A stretch of 49,196 bases of DNA, taken from an uncultured Lachnospiraceae bacterium. Lineage in GTDB: Bacteria > Bacillota > Clostridia > Lachnospirales > Lachnospiraceae. The stretch lies in the NCBI GenBank assembly GCA_910587095.1, contig CAJUMJ010000018.1, positions 1 through 49,196 on the forward strand. The letters run 5' to 3'. The notes beneath the pieces were generated by a model. The model saw nothing but the letters and a program-made list of their open reading frames with translations. It was not told where the DNA came from and did not search any database. Within the stretch, counting starts at the first letter, position 1; each line of letters opens with the position of its first letter. The position numbers were made by a program, and so were the translations under genes. Below are positions 6,869 to 15,168 of this stretch, one piece after another.

Positions 6869-7510
6869 ATGATGCAGGTAGGATTAAGTAATTACCAGTT
6901 TGGGAACAGCAATGTGGTGGCGAGAGCAAATAATAAAAAGGCGGAGAAAAAAACAGAGGACAAATACGCCAGCGTATCCGCATATCAGGCATACTTGAAG
7001 GATAAGTACCCTTGTTTATCGGCTTCTAACTATAAGGTGACGATATCACCGGCATTATTGGAGAAATGTATAAGAGATCCTGAAAAAGCAGAACTGTTGG
7101 AAAAGAATTTGGAAATTTTACCGGGTTGTCATCAAAATATGATAGCAGCATGGAACGCTTTAGGAGCAGATGTAAAAAATGAAGAATGGATTTTTTATGA
7201 AGACGGTACTGCCGGGCTGAGTCCTAATATGTATGTTACTAACAGCAATTCATCATCAGATAGCAGCGTTGAGGATAAAGTGCCGGAGAAAAAAGGTCAG
7301 AGAAAGAAAACTTCCCCACAGGGGCATTATGAAAAGAGAAAACTCCTAAGAGAGCAGTTTGAGGAGCGGCTGGCAGAGAAAGAGTATCTGAAAGATCAGA
7401 TAAAAGAAAAAGAAATGAAGAAAGAACTGCTTAAAGAAAGTGTTTTATCAAAAGAACAAAATGCGGGCAGGTTAATCGAACGATATGAAGCCAATATTTT
7501 GACATTATAA
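6869..7510 (+). CDS. DUF6033-like protein with a charged coiled-coil tail
   Basis: 213 residues. Two adjacent ATGs (6869, 6872) follow AGGAG; the second gives an N-terminus MQVGLSNYQF that parallels the MQVNNNTTYL start of the decayed gene behind it. Residues 30-130 resemble the Lachnospiraceae family I know as DUF6033 (YQAYLKDKYPCL, then LLEKCIRDPEKAELLEKNL and a late EDGTAG). Residues 135-205 are a very charged, probable coiled coil (KEYLKDQIKEKEMKKELLKE). There is no signal peptide or membrane segment. It lies 39 nt after the 5888 gene, so the two are likely co-transcribed. Function is unknown, and family membership is from memory. Confidence 0.7.
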   Translation: MMQVGLSNYQFGNSNVVARANNKKAEKKTEDKYASVSAYQAYLKDKYPCLSASNYKVTISPALLEKCIRDPEKAELLEKNLEILPGCHQNMIAAWNALGADVKNEEWIFYEDGTAGLSPNMYVTNSNSSSDSSVEDKVPEKKGQRKKTSPQGHYEKRKLLREQFEERLAEKEYLKDQIKEKEMKKELLKESVLSKEQNAGRLIERYEANILTL

Positions 7511-7544
7511 TTTGCTAAAAAGAATATAGGGAAGTGAGAAATCT

Positions 7545-7757
7545 ATGCAAGTCAATAATAATACTACTTATTTAAATGTGCCATAAGTAAACAAGATGAT
7601 AGAAAGAATGTAACTACGACTGTGGATAGGATGTATCGGTAGTACATATGGATTGTAGACAGTGGGTTTGCGGTAAATATGTGCGTACTTGGCAGGTGGC
7701 TGATACCGCAGTCCTCTGGTGATATGTATATGTATCAGTTCGGAAAAGATTTATAAA
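7545..7757 (+). pseudogene. Decayed third member of the LytTR-target operon
   Basis: GGGAAGTGAGAA precedes ATG at 7545, which encodes MQVNNNTTYLNVP before a TAA at 7584. Shifting frame just before that stop lets the reading continue as ISKQDDRKNVTTTVDRMYR to another stop, and then protein-like sequence (WIVDSGFAVNMC) continues. This pattern fits a gene with a frameshift and nonsense changes whose N-terminus resembles the 6869 gene. A short leader-type ORF is the alternative. Confidence 0.35.
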
Positions 7758-8098
7758 CCCATTGCCTTATATGCTCCTTTTCATTGCAGGGGAACAGTCT
7801 GTTACATGGTATTGGTTCAGCTTGTGTTAAAAAACTAAAAGAAATCTATGTAATTATGAGTGGAAAGCAGGATCAGGGGGAAGCCTCTGTTCCTGTTTTT
7901 TGTCCTATCTATGTGTTAATGGACAGTGTATCATAATTAAGCGAGTAATTTTAGAGAGGGAATGTTATAGTTATAATTTCAGATGTAGTGCTTGGTTTTT
8001 GCTGATAAGGTAGATGCAGTTTTTATGTAATTATCCTACAGTTATGCAGGATAGCAAATGAGTTTCAGATTTTATATACTATAGATTAACAGGTGTAA
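7758..8098. other. Non-coding stretch with one terminator
   Basis: No open frame with a ribosome binding site is present. It carries the terminator at 7870-7901 and AT-rich DNA leading to the small XRE gene. Confidence 0.5.
7870..7901 (+). terminator. Rho-independent terminator of the LytTR-target operon
   Basis: GGATCAGGGG pairs imperfectly with CCTCTGTTCC around a GAAG loop and is followed by TGTTTTTTG. Confidence 0.55.
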
Positions 8099-8329
8099 AT
8101 GCCTATGATGACATATGATCCGTTTTGGCGGATGATGGACGAAAGAAGGATATCAACATACAGCCTTGAAGTAGATTATGGATTTAATAAAGCGTTCATC
8201 TACCGTTTGAAGCATAACAAAAACATGACCCTGTCATCTATTGACTACATCTGCGATGTATTTTCCTGCTCAGTTGAGGATGTGGTAGTACATATCGGAA
8301 TTAAGGAAGCAGCGGAGGTTATCGCCTGA
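8099..8329 (+). CDS. Small XRE/Cro-type HTH regulator
   Basis: 76 residues forming essentially a single Cro/CI-type helix-turn-helix (YozG-like): DPFWRMMDERRIST, then NKAFIYRLKHNKNMTLSSIDYICDVF with the recognition helix around KAFIYRLKHN. Several Met codons (8099, 8105, 8108) are possible starts, and the AGGTG at 8091 is weak. It is a standalone regulator typical of mobile elements, probably with a second XRE protein at 8530. A likely terminator follows at 8376-8413. Confidence 0.75.
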   Translation: MPMMTYDPFWRMMDERRISTYSLEVDYGFNKAFIYRLKHNKNMTLSSIDYICDVFSCSVEDVVVHIGIKEAAEVIA

Positions 8330-8375
8330 ATGCAGGTGACAGGTAAGTACAGTCAGTTAAATTTATGTTTATGGC

Positions 8376-8413
8376 AAGCGGCAGATTCCGGGGATGCGTG
8401 ACTGCTGCTTTTT
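8376..8413 (+). terminator. Probable terminator after the small XRE gene
   Basis: AAGCGGCAG (8376-8384) pairs with CTGCTGCTT (8402-8410) with one mismatch and runs into TTTTTG. Confidence 0.5.
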
Positions 8414-8529
8414 GCAGTGGAGGAAAAATTTTGTTTTACGGAAGGGCAGGGATATATATGCAGGCAAAGAGGGAGGTGAAAATTCCAAAAAGAAACTGTT
8501 AATTGCTTATAGGAGAATAAGGAAAATAA

Positions 8530-8889
8530 ATGGAGCGTTTTTCATGCGGAAAATACTATGACAGGATTGGAGGAAATGTCAGGAAGATACGGATGGAAAA
8601 GGGATTGACACAGGAGAGGCTTGCGGAGGAAACGGAGTTGTCTTTAGCGGCAATCCAGAAATTAGAGGCAGGGCAGAGTGGATCTAGGATTGAAACACTC
8701 ATAAGGATTGCGATTACACTTGGAGTATCGCTGGATATCCTTACGGATATCAGTGAGGCAGATGAGAAGTACAGGTTTCAGCAGGAGGCGGCATATCTGC
8801 TGTTTAAAGATAAAACTGTCAGTGAGATTAAATATGTTACAGCGGTGGTTGATTCCATATTTAAGTATAAGCAGGAATTTTTGGATTGA
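8530..8889 (+). CDS. XRE-family HTH regulator
   Basis: 119 residues. The N-terminal HTH (about 12-68) reads IGGNVRKIRMEKGLTQERLAEETELSLAAIQKLEAG in overlapping parts, with the classic turn and recognition helix. The C-terminal ~45 residues are helical and probably dimerise. GGAGAATAAGG precedes the ATG. It is followed by a terminator at 8982-9018 and then by the structured leader of the surface protein. It is probably a regulator of element functions; the target is not evident. Confidence 0.85.
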   Translation: MERFSCGKYYDRIGGNVRKIRMEKGLTQERLAEETELSLAAIQKLEAGQSGSRIETLIRIAITLGVSLDILTDISEADEKYRFQQEAAYLLFKDKTVSEIKYVTAVVDSIFKYKQEFLD

Positions 8890-8981
8890 TTTTTGCAGAC
8901 AGGTAAATAAGAAGAAAAATATCCAAAATATATATAAGAACGGAAAATGATTCAGGAACAGAGTTTTCCGCCCAATTAGGG

Positions 8982-9018
8982 AATGCCCGAAGAAATAAAG
9001 GTCTTTGGGTATTTTTTT
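8982..9018 (+). terminator. Rho-independent terminator after the XRE gene
   Basis: AATGCCCGAAG pairs with CTTTGGGTATT (one or two mismatches) and is followed by a T-run. Confidence 0.65.
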
Positions 9019-9099
9019 ATGCGGAAATTTCGTAACCCCTATAAAGATAGGTAAGATTTTGCGAAAATACTTACTTTTATGAGTAAAAAAATAGGGCGG

Positions 9100-9640
9100 A
9101 TTCTTTTATCCTATAAATAGGCTTTCCGCCTGAATGTAGGAAACTTGACAACTGAATACCAGTATGCAGCGGCTTTAAGAGGTTTTCCCTTGAATAAGTT
9201 GCACCGGACAATCAGCTTCGCGAAGACCAGCCTGCCCGTATGGGTAAAACGAAGGATCGTAACAGGAGAAGGAAGGCAGCGAGCGGCATCTGGTGCGGGG
9301 CTTTCTGTGGCGGAAAGCCCTAAGGGGAGCCATAATGATACTTCTGCCCGGTGAGGGCAGCCGGAACAGCACGCCGGAGGACGGATGGGGAGAGGAAAGC
9401 GTTTCCCATTGCGGACTATGAAGCGGCTTAGCCAGCCGCGCCCTGCATACTCCCTGCCAGTAGGGGGCTGGGCAAATGAAAATCCCGTAGGGGTACTGGC
9501 ATTTTAAGGGATTATTAGATTTTTATAAGGAAGATGGCAAGGCAGGATCAATTATCTTATGCAGATTAAAAGCAGCCATTCCATGAAAGTGCATAAGGCG
9601 GAATGCTCTGTGCATTTTCATGGGCTGGTTGGAAAGGGGG
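9100..9640 (+). ncRNA. Structured leader or non-coding RNA candidate upstream of the surface protein
   Basis: About 540 nt without a credible gene hold a dense series of short perfect stems. These are GGGCTTTC/GAAAGCCC (9298-9305, 9313-9320), CTGCCC/GGGCAG (9344-9349, 9355-9360), CCGG/CCGG (9361-9364, 9374-9377), ATGGG/CCCAT (9385-9389, 9405-9409) and GCGGCT/AGCCGC (9423-9428, 9434-9439). A long hairpin with CCATGAAA..TTTCATGG arms follows near 9580-9625. The GC content is above that of the flanks. It matches no riboswitch I recognise. It could be a cis-acting 5' UTR of the InlB-repeat gene or an independent RNA. Confidence 0.45.
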
Positions 9641-9767
9641 TGGTATAGAAGAACAATGCGTAAGCACAGGGGCTCTGCCTCTGAATCTATGTGAGGGAGC
9701 AGTCTGTAAGGTAAAAAAGCAGGCTGTCTCCCTGCCAAAGACCAAAACAAAAAGAAAGGGAAAAAGA

Positions 9768-12700
9768 ATGGGAAGAAAACGAAGATTTTCAAAGATCCTC
9801 CTATACGCTGCTATGCTGTCCACTATTGGAGCAGGCGTATTAGGGAGCGTTCCCCTGTCTGTAAAGGCGGCGGAGGAAGAAGAAACCTATACGGTCACGT
9901 TTGAAGCCTATGAGGGAAGCTGTGACACAGAGAGCGTTTCCGTACCCAAAGGGGAAAGCATCATCCTGCCGGATGCTGTTTACGAAGGGCATTACCTTCA
10001 TGGATGGGTGGATATTCTTGAAGAAGATGGCAGGATTATACAAAGGACGATAGGCGTAGCAGGGAGTGAGTACACACCGGAAAGAAGCCTGCTGTTACAT
10101 GCGCATTGGAAACCTGATCAGGAACAGGATATTACCGTAACGTATGAGGCAAGGATTGGCGATACCAGTTATGAGGAGCTGGAAGAAGCCTTTGCAAACG
10201 CACAGGCAGGCGATACCATTACAGTCCTTAAGGATTGCAGCGTGTCAGCCACACTTGAAGTTATTGCTGATGACATCACCCTGAAAAGTGAGGATGCAGA
10301 AAATCCCGTAACGATCAGCCGGGGTGAGGATTTTGCAGGGAAAAGCTATGGTACGAACACTGATACCGTCCTGCTTGCAGTGACAGGCGGAAACCTTGCC
10401 ACACAGGACATCATCTTTGATGGCGGCGCAGTGCTGGATGAAGGTTTTAATAATGCAGGCAAAGTCTGGAACAGCCCCCTGATCTATGTGGATGGTTCGT
10501 ATGTCATGGAGGGCGGCACAGTCCTTCAGAACAATTACAACAATGGCTATGATGGCACAGGTTACAGGATGTACCATACAGCCGGGGCAGTGCATATCGC
10601 ACAGAATGGAAATTTTGCCATGGATGGCGGTCTTATCCAGAACTGCTATACGTCTGGTGCAGGCGGCGGAATCCAGTCAGAAAAGAGTTCCCATATGTCA
10701 GCAACTTCCGGCACAGTCAAAAACTGCTATGCCACATGGGGCGGCGGTATGCTGCTGGAAGGGGAAGCAGAGCTTTCCGGCATGACTGTTTCCGGTAACA
10801 GCGCAGGCTCTACAGGCGGTGGGATATACACGAAAGCCCCCTGTACCATTACAGATACCCTGATCGAAGGGAATTATTCTGCCTATGATGGCGGCGGCAT
10901 CTGCACCTACACAGGACACAGACCTAAATTCATCAGATGTACTTTTACCGGCAACATTGCAGGCAGGGGCAGCGCGATCCAGACGCTGGAAGGGGAGGGC
11001 ACAGATCCCTTAGAGATACATGACTGTACTTTTACAGGAAACCTTTCAGAAGAAAGAAGCTATGCTGGCGGCACGATCTGCTACATGAATGAGACAGGGA
11101 TCATCCTTGCAGGGAAGATCGTCATGGAAGATAACCTTGCATTGGGAGTGGAACCCTGTGACATCCTGTTCTTTTATAATACAGGCGCATCCATCCTTCT
11201 GGATGAAGATTTTGAGAGTGATTCCACCTTTGTGCTTGGGGGATTTACCGATGTGATCAAGCCGGGCAGGGTGCTGATCGACGGAGTGAAGTACCACAAA
11301 GATGCAGACCCGGAGCAGTTCCCATGGCACTGCCCGAACTACTGCACAGAAAAAAGGGGAGAGAACCTTTATCTTGCAGAAAGACCGAGGACATATTTTA
11401 TTACTTATGATGTCAACAACAACCCTGACGGAGCCAGCGATATGTGTTCTGACCCGAACCTTTATACCAGTGAGGATGTAGTGACCATCATGGGTCGGGA
11501 AGAACTTTTCCCTCTTATGGGAAATATCGTACATTTCGGTTATAACTTTGTGGGCTGGAACACAGAGCCGGACGGAACCGGCACAGACTACGCACCGGGG
11601 CAGGAAATCAGCCTGACAGATAACCTTTACCTCTATGCAAAGTGGGAAGAAAAAGAGCCTGTTACCATTACCTATATCTATAATGATGAGGAAGGAATGA
11701 CTGACAGCACGCAGGTGATCCCCGGAGCGAATATCGCATTCCCGGACGCATCCAGAAAAGGCTACAGTTTCAAAGGCTGGTATGAGGATGAAGGATTAAC
11801 TGTATTTGCAGGGAATGCAGGGGAAAAATATTATGCGCCTCACAGCGATACCGTTTATTATGCCGCTTGGGAAAAGACAGAAGTAACAATTACATTTGAT
11901 GCAGACGGTGGGGAAATGGAAGGTGGAGATATTACTGCAAAGATTGGCGATATAGTCACGCTTCCGAACTGCACCAAGGATGATTATGAATTTGCCGGCT
12001 GGTATGACGGAGATACCTGTATTGGACAGGCAGGGGAAGAATACACCGTTTCTGATGACATTACTTTGAAGGCGCATTATGAGAAGAAAGAAGCGGCTGA
12101 CTGCACGATTACGTTTGATGCAGATGGTGGAAAAATGGAAGGTGGAAATATCGCTGCAAAAGTTGGCGATACGATTACGCTTCCTGCTTGTACTAAGGAC
12201 GGTTATGAATTTGTCGGCTGGTATGATGGAGATACTTGTGCCGGAAAAGCAGGAGAGGATTACACTGTCTCTGCTGACGTAACATTGAAAGCCCACTATG
12301 AAAAGAAGGAAGATGAGACAATTATCTGCACCGTTACCTTTGATGCGGACGGTGGCGACACTGCAAGAAAAAGTATTGAGGCAGAGAAAGGCAGCACGAT
12401 CATCCTTCCGGCTTGCAGTAAGACAGGATATGAGTTCTTAGGCTGGTTCTTAGCGTCTGATGATAATATCTGTATCGGACAGGCTGGGGAAGAGTTTACT
12501 ATACAGAGAGATATTTCATTAAAGGCTCATTTTGAGAAAAAGGAGACAGAAAAAGTAACGATTACTTTTGACGCAGACGGAGGAAAGGAAGTTAAATCAA
12601 TCAAGGCGGCAAAAGGTGATACCATCCGTCTGCCGAAGACTGAAAAAGAAGGTTACAGCTTCCTTGGCTGGTATACAGAAAAAGACGGTGGTATCTTACT

Positions 12701-13628
12701 TGGAATCCCCGGAAGTGAAATGAAAGCGGTTAAGGATATGACAGCTTATGCGCTTTGGGAGAAGGAAGCAGGGAAGGATTCTGATACTGACACTGATCCC
12801 GAAACCTGTAAAGTGACCTTCCATGCAGGGAAAGGCACGATCAAGACAAAGGAGCTTACCATCATCAAGGATGGAAGCCTTTACCTCCCCATGCCGGAAC
12901 GTGAGGGATATGATTTTACAGGCTGGTATCTGGATGATTCTTTGACGCAGTTCGCAGGAGCATACCATGATACATACCGCATCACGAAAGACACAGATTT
13001 CTATGCAAAGTGGGAAAAATCAAAGGATAACAATACAGGAGACAATGGAAATACAGGAAATGAAGGAGACAATACGCAGGATGGCGATAATTCCGGTGAA
13101 ACCTTAAACACCTACACCATCAAGTATGATGCCAACGGTGGAAAAACAAAGAATGCATCCGTCAAAGTGGTAAAGGGCGGCAGTGTGAAACTCCCGGTTG
13201 CAGAGCGTGAGGGTTATATTTTCAAGGGCTGGTATACTGACAGGCAGGTATTTATCGGAACAGAGGGAGAGACCTACAAACCAAGCAGGAGCATCAGCCT
13301 CTATGCAAGATGGGAAAAAGAAGATAAAGACAGTCAGGATGACAACAATACGGAAAACACAGGCGATAAGGATAATAAGAATACTTCGGACAAAAACATG
13401 AATACAAATGGTACTGTTTCCGGCAATTCGGTAAGCAGTCCTTCAGATAAAAATACAGAGAATAAAACGGAAGGAGGCAATGGAAATGCAGGAAAAGGAA
13501 CGGAGCCGGTCATCCAGACTGGTCACGCGTCACCCTTTACTCTTCTTGCTGCCCTTGGGCTGTGCGGCGTTTTGCTTGCTGCTGCATCTGTGTTTGAAGG
13601 GAAGAAAGAAGAGCGGAGCAGCCTGTAG
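9768..13628 (+). CDS. InlB B-repeat, beta-helix cell-wall-anchored surface protein
   Basis: 1286 residues from the ATG at 9768, which has AAAGGG 7 nt upstream and begins a classic signal peptide (MGRKRRFSKILLYAAMLSTI, cleavage near VKA/AEEE). An upstream in-frame ATG at 9603 would add 55 implausible residues. One InlB/Listeria-Bacteroides repeat (about 41-115) is followed by a Gly-rich right-handed beta-helix (about 150-480; GGGI and GGGM turns). Eight more B-repeats (about 541-1181) end in GW-type motifs (GWYxD) and YAKW. Then comes a Asn/Asp/Thr-rich wall-spanning stretch and a sorting signal: PVIQTG, a hydrophobic helix and a KKEERSSL tail. It is the obvious substrate of the sortase at 13798 and a likely adhesin carried by the element. 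Confidence 0.9.
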   Translation: MGRKRRFSKILLYAAMLSTIGAGVLGSVPLSVKAAEEEETYTVTFEAYEGSCDTESVSVPKGESIILPDAVYEGHYLHGWVDILEEDGRIIQRTIGVAGSEYTPERSLLLHAHWKPDQEQDITVTYEARIGDTSYEELEEAFANAQAGDTITVLKDCSVSATLEVIADDITLKSEDAENPVTISRGEDFAGKSYGTNTDTVLLAVTGGNLATQDIIFDGGAVLDEGFNNAGKVWNSPLIYVDGSYVMEGGTVLQNNYNNGYDGTGYRMYHTAGAVHIAQNGNFAMDGGLIQNCYTSGAGGGIQSEKSSHMSATSGTVKNCYATWGGGMLLEGEAELSGMTVSGNSAGSTGGGIYTKAPCTITDTLIEGNYSAYDGGGICTYTGHRPKFIRCTFTGNIAGRGSAIQTLEGEGTDPLEIHDCTFTGNLSEERSYAGGTICYMNETGIILAGKIVMEDNLALGVEPCDILFFYNTGASILLDEDFESDSTFVLGGFTDVIKPGRVLIDGVKYHKDADPEQFPWHCPNYCTEKRGENLYLAERPRTYFITYDVNNNPDGASDMCSDPNLYTSEDVVTIMGREELFPLMGNIVHFGYNFVGWNTEPDGTGTDYAPGQEISLTDNLYLYAKWEEKEPVTITYIYNDEEGMTDSTQVIPGANIAFPDASRKGYSFKGWYEDEGLTVFAGNAGEKYYAPHSDTVYYAAWEKTEVTITFDADGGEMEGGDITAKIGDIVTLPNCTKDDYEFAGWYDGDTCIGQAGEEYTVSDDITLKAHYEKKEAADCTITFDADGGKMEGGNIAAKVGDTITLPACTKDGYEFVGWYDGDTCAGKAGEDYTVSADVTLKAHYEKKEDETIICTVTFDADGGDTARKSIEAEKGSTIILPACSKTGYEFLGWFLASDDNICIGQAGEEFTIQRDISLKAHFEKKETEKVTITFDADGGKEVKSIKAAKGDTIRLPKTEKEGYSFLGWYTEKDGGILLGIPGSEMKAVKDMTAYALWEKEAGKDSDTDTDPETCKVTFHAGKGTIKTKELTIIKDGSLYLPMPEREGYDFTGWYLDDSLTQFAGAYHDTYRITKDTDFYAKWEKSKDNNTGDNGNTGNEGDNTQDGDNSGETLNTYTIKYDANGGKTKNASVKVVKGGSVKLPVAEREGYIFKGWYTDRQVFIGTEGETYKPSRSISLYARWEKEDKDSQDDNNTENTGDKDNKNTSDKNMNTNGTVSGNSVSSPSDKNTENKTEGGNGNAGKGTEPVIQTGHASPFTLLAALGLCGVLLAAASVFEGKKEERSSL
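11886..12312 (+). repeat. Near-identical tandem B-repeats inside the surface protein gene
   Basis: Two successive repeat units begin at 11886 and 12105 (period 219 bp, 73 codons). They share most of their nucleotides and the motif GWYDGDTC, whereas the other B-repeats are much more diverged. They look like a recent in-frame duplication. Confidence 0.75.
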
Positions 13629-13695
13629 CGGATGTGAGTTTTGATGCGGTGACAGGCGAAGGTAAGGTAAGCTGTGAATATCACAGTATAAATGT

Positions 13696-13721
13696 GGCAG
13701 GGGCTTTTGCTCCTGCCTTTT
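13696..13721 (+). terminator. Terminator between surface protein and sortase
   Basis: GGCAGGGGC, a TTTT loop and GCTCCTGCC form a stem with one mismatch, followed by TTTTG. The weak T-tract may allow read-through into the sortase gene. Confidence 0.65.
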
Positions 13722-13797
13722 GAGATCAGAGCGGCAGATAGCAGTTTCTTAGAAAGTGTTGGTATCTGCTGCTTTTTATATAGAAGAAAGGAAGCGC

Positions 13798-14709
13798 ATG
13801 GAAAAAGTAAAATATCTTATAGGCTTGCTTGGGGAGAAACTTTTCCCCGACCTAACGGAGAAGAAACGACAGCGGATCACAGTACAGATTATAGTGGGTA
13901 TTTCCCTTACCCTTGTCTGTATGGCAGGCATGGGAATTTTCCGCTATAAAGCAGTGAAACAGCTTGAAAAGTATCAGGCGATTGCGGATGCCTATGCACA
14001 GCTTGATATTGTCTTGGAAGAGGAAAGGGAGAAAGCACAGCAGGAGGCAAAAGAAGAATTGCAGGAGATGATTTCAGAGATGGAAGCGGATGCAGAACGT
14101 TACCAGCAGGAATACGAGGCGGAAATGAGGGAGAAGGGATTGGAAGCCTACGATTGGGATGCTTTATGCAGTGAAAATAAGGATATCAAAGGCTGGCTCT
14201 GCATTCCTGATACCTTAATTAATTTTCCCGTAGTGGGAACAGATGACAATGCTTTTTACCTCTCTCATGACTTCACAGGGGATAAGAGCAGTGCCGGATG
14301 TCCTTTCATGGATAAGGACACGCAGGTGTGGGATTTCAACCGCGTCATCTACGGACACAACATGGGAACAGGTTCAGATGCCATGTTTTCCACCCTGCTT
14401 AAGTATGAGCAGGAGGATTATTTTAAGGAAAACCAAACCATTTATTTCACAGATGCCTATGGAAGCGCCAATGCCTATCAGGTAATGGCGGTGGTCAAAT
14501 ATGACATATCCGACCTTGACGAATGGGATTTCCGTACCAGAAACCATGAGGATATGGAAAGCTACAATGCATGGATGGAGCAGTTGCAGGGAAGGGCGTT
14601 ATATTATGCAGAACCGGATCATGCTCCCACCAGCATCATTACCCTTGCCACCTGTGACAGGCGTGTGCATGGAAAGAATGGAAGATTTCTTATCATAGCA
14701 GGAAGATAG
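13798..14709 (+). CDS. Class B sortase
   Basis: 303 residues starting at the ATG after AGAAAGGAAG; an upstream in-frame start at 13756 lacks a site. One N-terminal membrane helix (about 29-46, IIVGISLTLVCMAGMGIF) is followed by a charged coiled coil (about 50-120). The sortase barrel has catalytic His about 187 (YGHNM), Cys about 286 in TLATC, and an Arg near 297 (GRFLI). The opening DIKGWLCIPDTLINFPVV is characteristic of class B enzymes. It lies directly after the gene with a PVIQTG sorting signal, so the pair is presumably dedicated. Surface-protein/sortase pairs are common cargo of Clostridia ICEs. Confidence 0.93.
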   Translation: MEKVKYLIGLLGEKLFPDLTEKKRQRITVQIIVGISLTLVCMAGMGIFRYKAVKQLEKYQAIADAYAQLDIVLEEEREKAQQEAKEELQEMISEMEADAERYQQEYEAEMREKGLEAYDWDALCSENKDIKGWLCIPDTLINFPVVGTDDNAFYLSHDFTGDKSSAGCPFMDKDTQVWDFNRVIYGHNMGTGSDAMFSTLLKYEQEDYFKENQTIYFTDAYGSANAYQVMAVVKYDISDLDEWDFRTRNHEDMESYNAWMEQLQGRALYYAEPDHAPTSIITLATCDRRVHGKNGRFLIIAGR

Positions 14710-14746
14710 GCAGGGAAGAAAAGTATTTTGATGAAGGAGGCTGTGA

Positions 14747-14986
14747 ATGTCACTGGAAGATTTAAAGTCGGTAGACATACGGACGGTAAAGCCGGAGGAT
14801 GTGGCAGACATACAGCAGATAAAGATAGATGATACGCTGACACAGCAGGAGATGAGAAGGGAATTTATCCGGCAGGTAGGGAATCCTTACTGTTTCCGGG
14901 TAGGCAAAGTTATTGTAAAGGCAGCCTACAGCGGAGATGGGGCGACACTGAATGACCGGTTTGAGGAACTTCTGCTGTCAGTGTGA
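14747..14986 (+). CDS. DUF6870-like small element protein
   Basis: 79 residues with an AAGGAGG site 4-10 nt upstream of the ATG. The pattern SVDIRTVKPEDVADIQQIKID, then RREFIRQVGNPYCFRVG and a late GATLNDRFEELL, matches a small conserved protein family of Tn1549-like ICEs that I know as DUF6870. No membrane segment or catalytic motif is visible. It lies 37 nt after the sortase, probably the same transcript, and before the recombinase cluster. The role is unknown. Confidence 0.7.
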   Translation: MSLEDLKSVDIRTVKPEDVADIQQIKIDDTLTQQEMRREFIRQVGNPYCFRVGKVIVKAAYSGDGATLNDRFEELLLSV

Positions 14987-15120
14987 CGTTAAAATACAGT
15001 TGAAAATTAGTCGTAAGATTAGAAATAAAATCGTGGGAAGATGTGGAAAAGAGCCTGAAAATGTGTTAAAATAAGAGCCATAAAGGACTGAATCATGTGC
15101 AGACTCTGGTTCTTGGGTTC

Positions 15121-15142
15121 ATTAAGATAGGGCTGTCTTAAT
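15121..15142. promoter_or_regulatory. Palindrome just upstream of recombinase 1
   Basis: ATTAAGATAG and CTGTCTTAAT are inverted arms (one mismatch) around GG, centred 37 nt before the first recombinase ATG. It is a candidate operator controlling recombinase expression. It lacks a T-tract, so a terminator is unlikely. Confidence 0.4.
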
Positions 15143-15168
15143 TGAAATAAAGAGAAGGAGTATTGCAG

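Noticed and set aside
9145..9354. A 69-codon frame from a TTG in the structured leader
   Set aside because: No ribosome binding site, it crosses several stems, and its amino-acid composition follows the stems rather than a fold. Kept only as part of the RNA candidate.
9100..9640. Group I or group II intron, RNase P RNA or tmRNA
   Set aside because: The conserved cores (domain V hairpin, P7 pairing, GAGGAAAGTCC, tmRNA ends) were looked for and not found.
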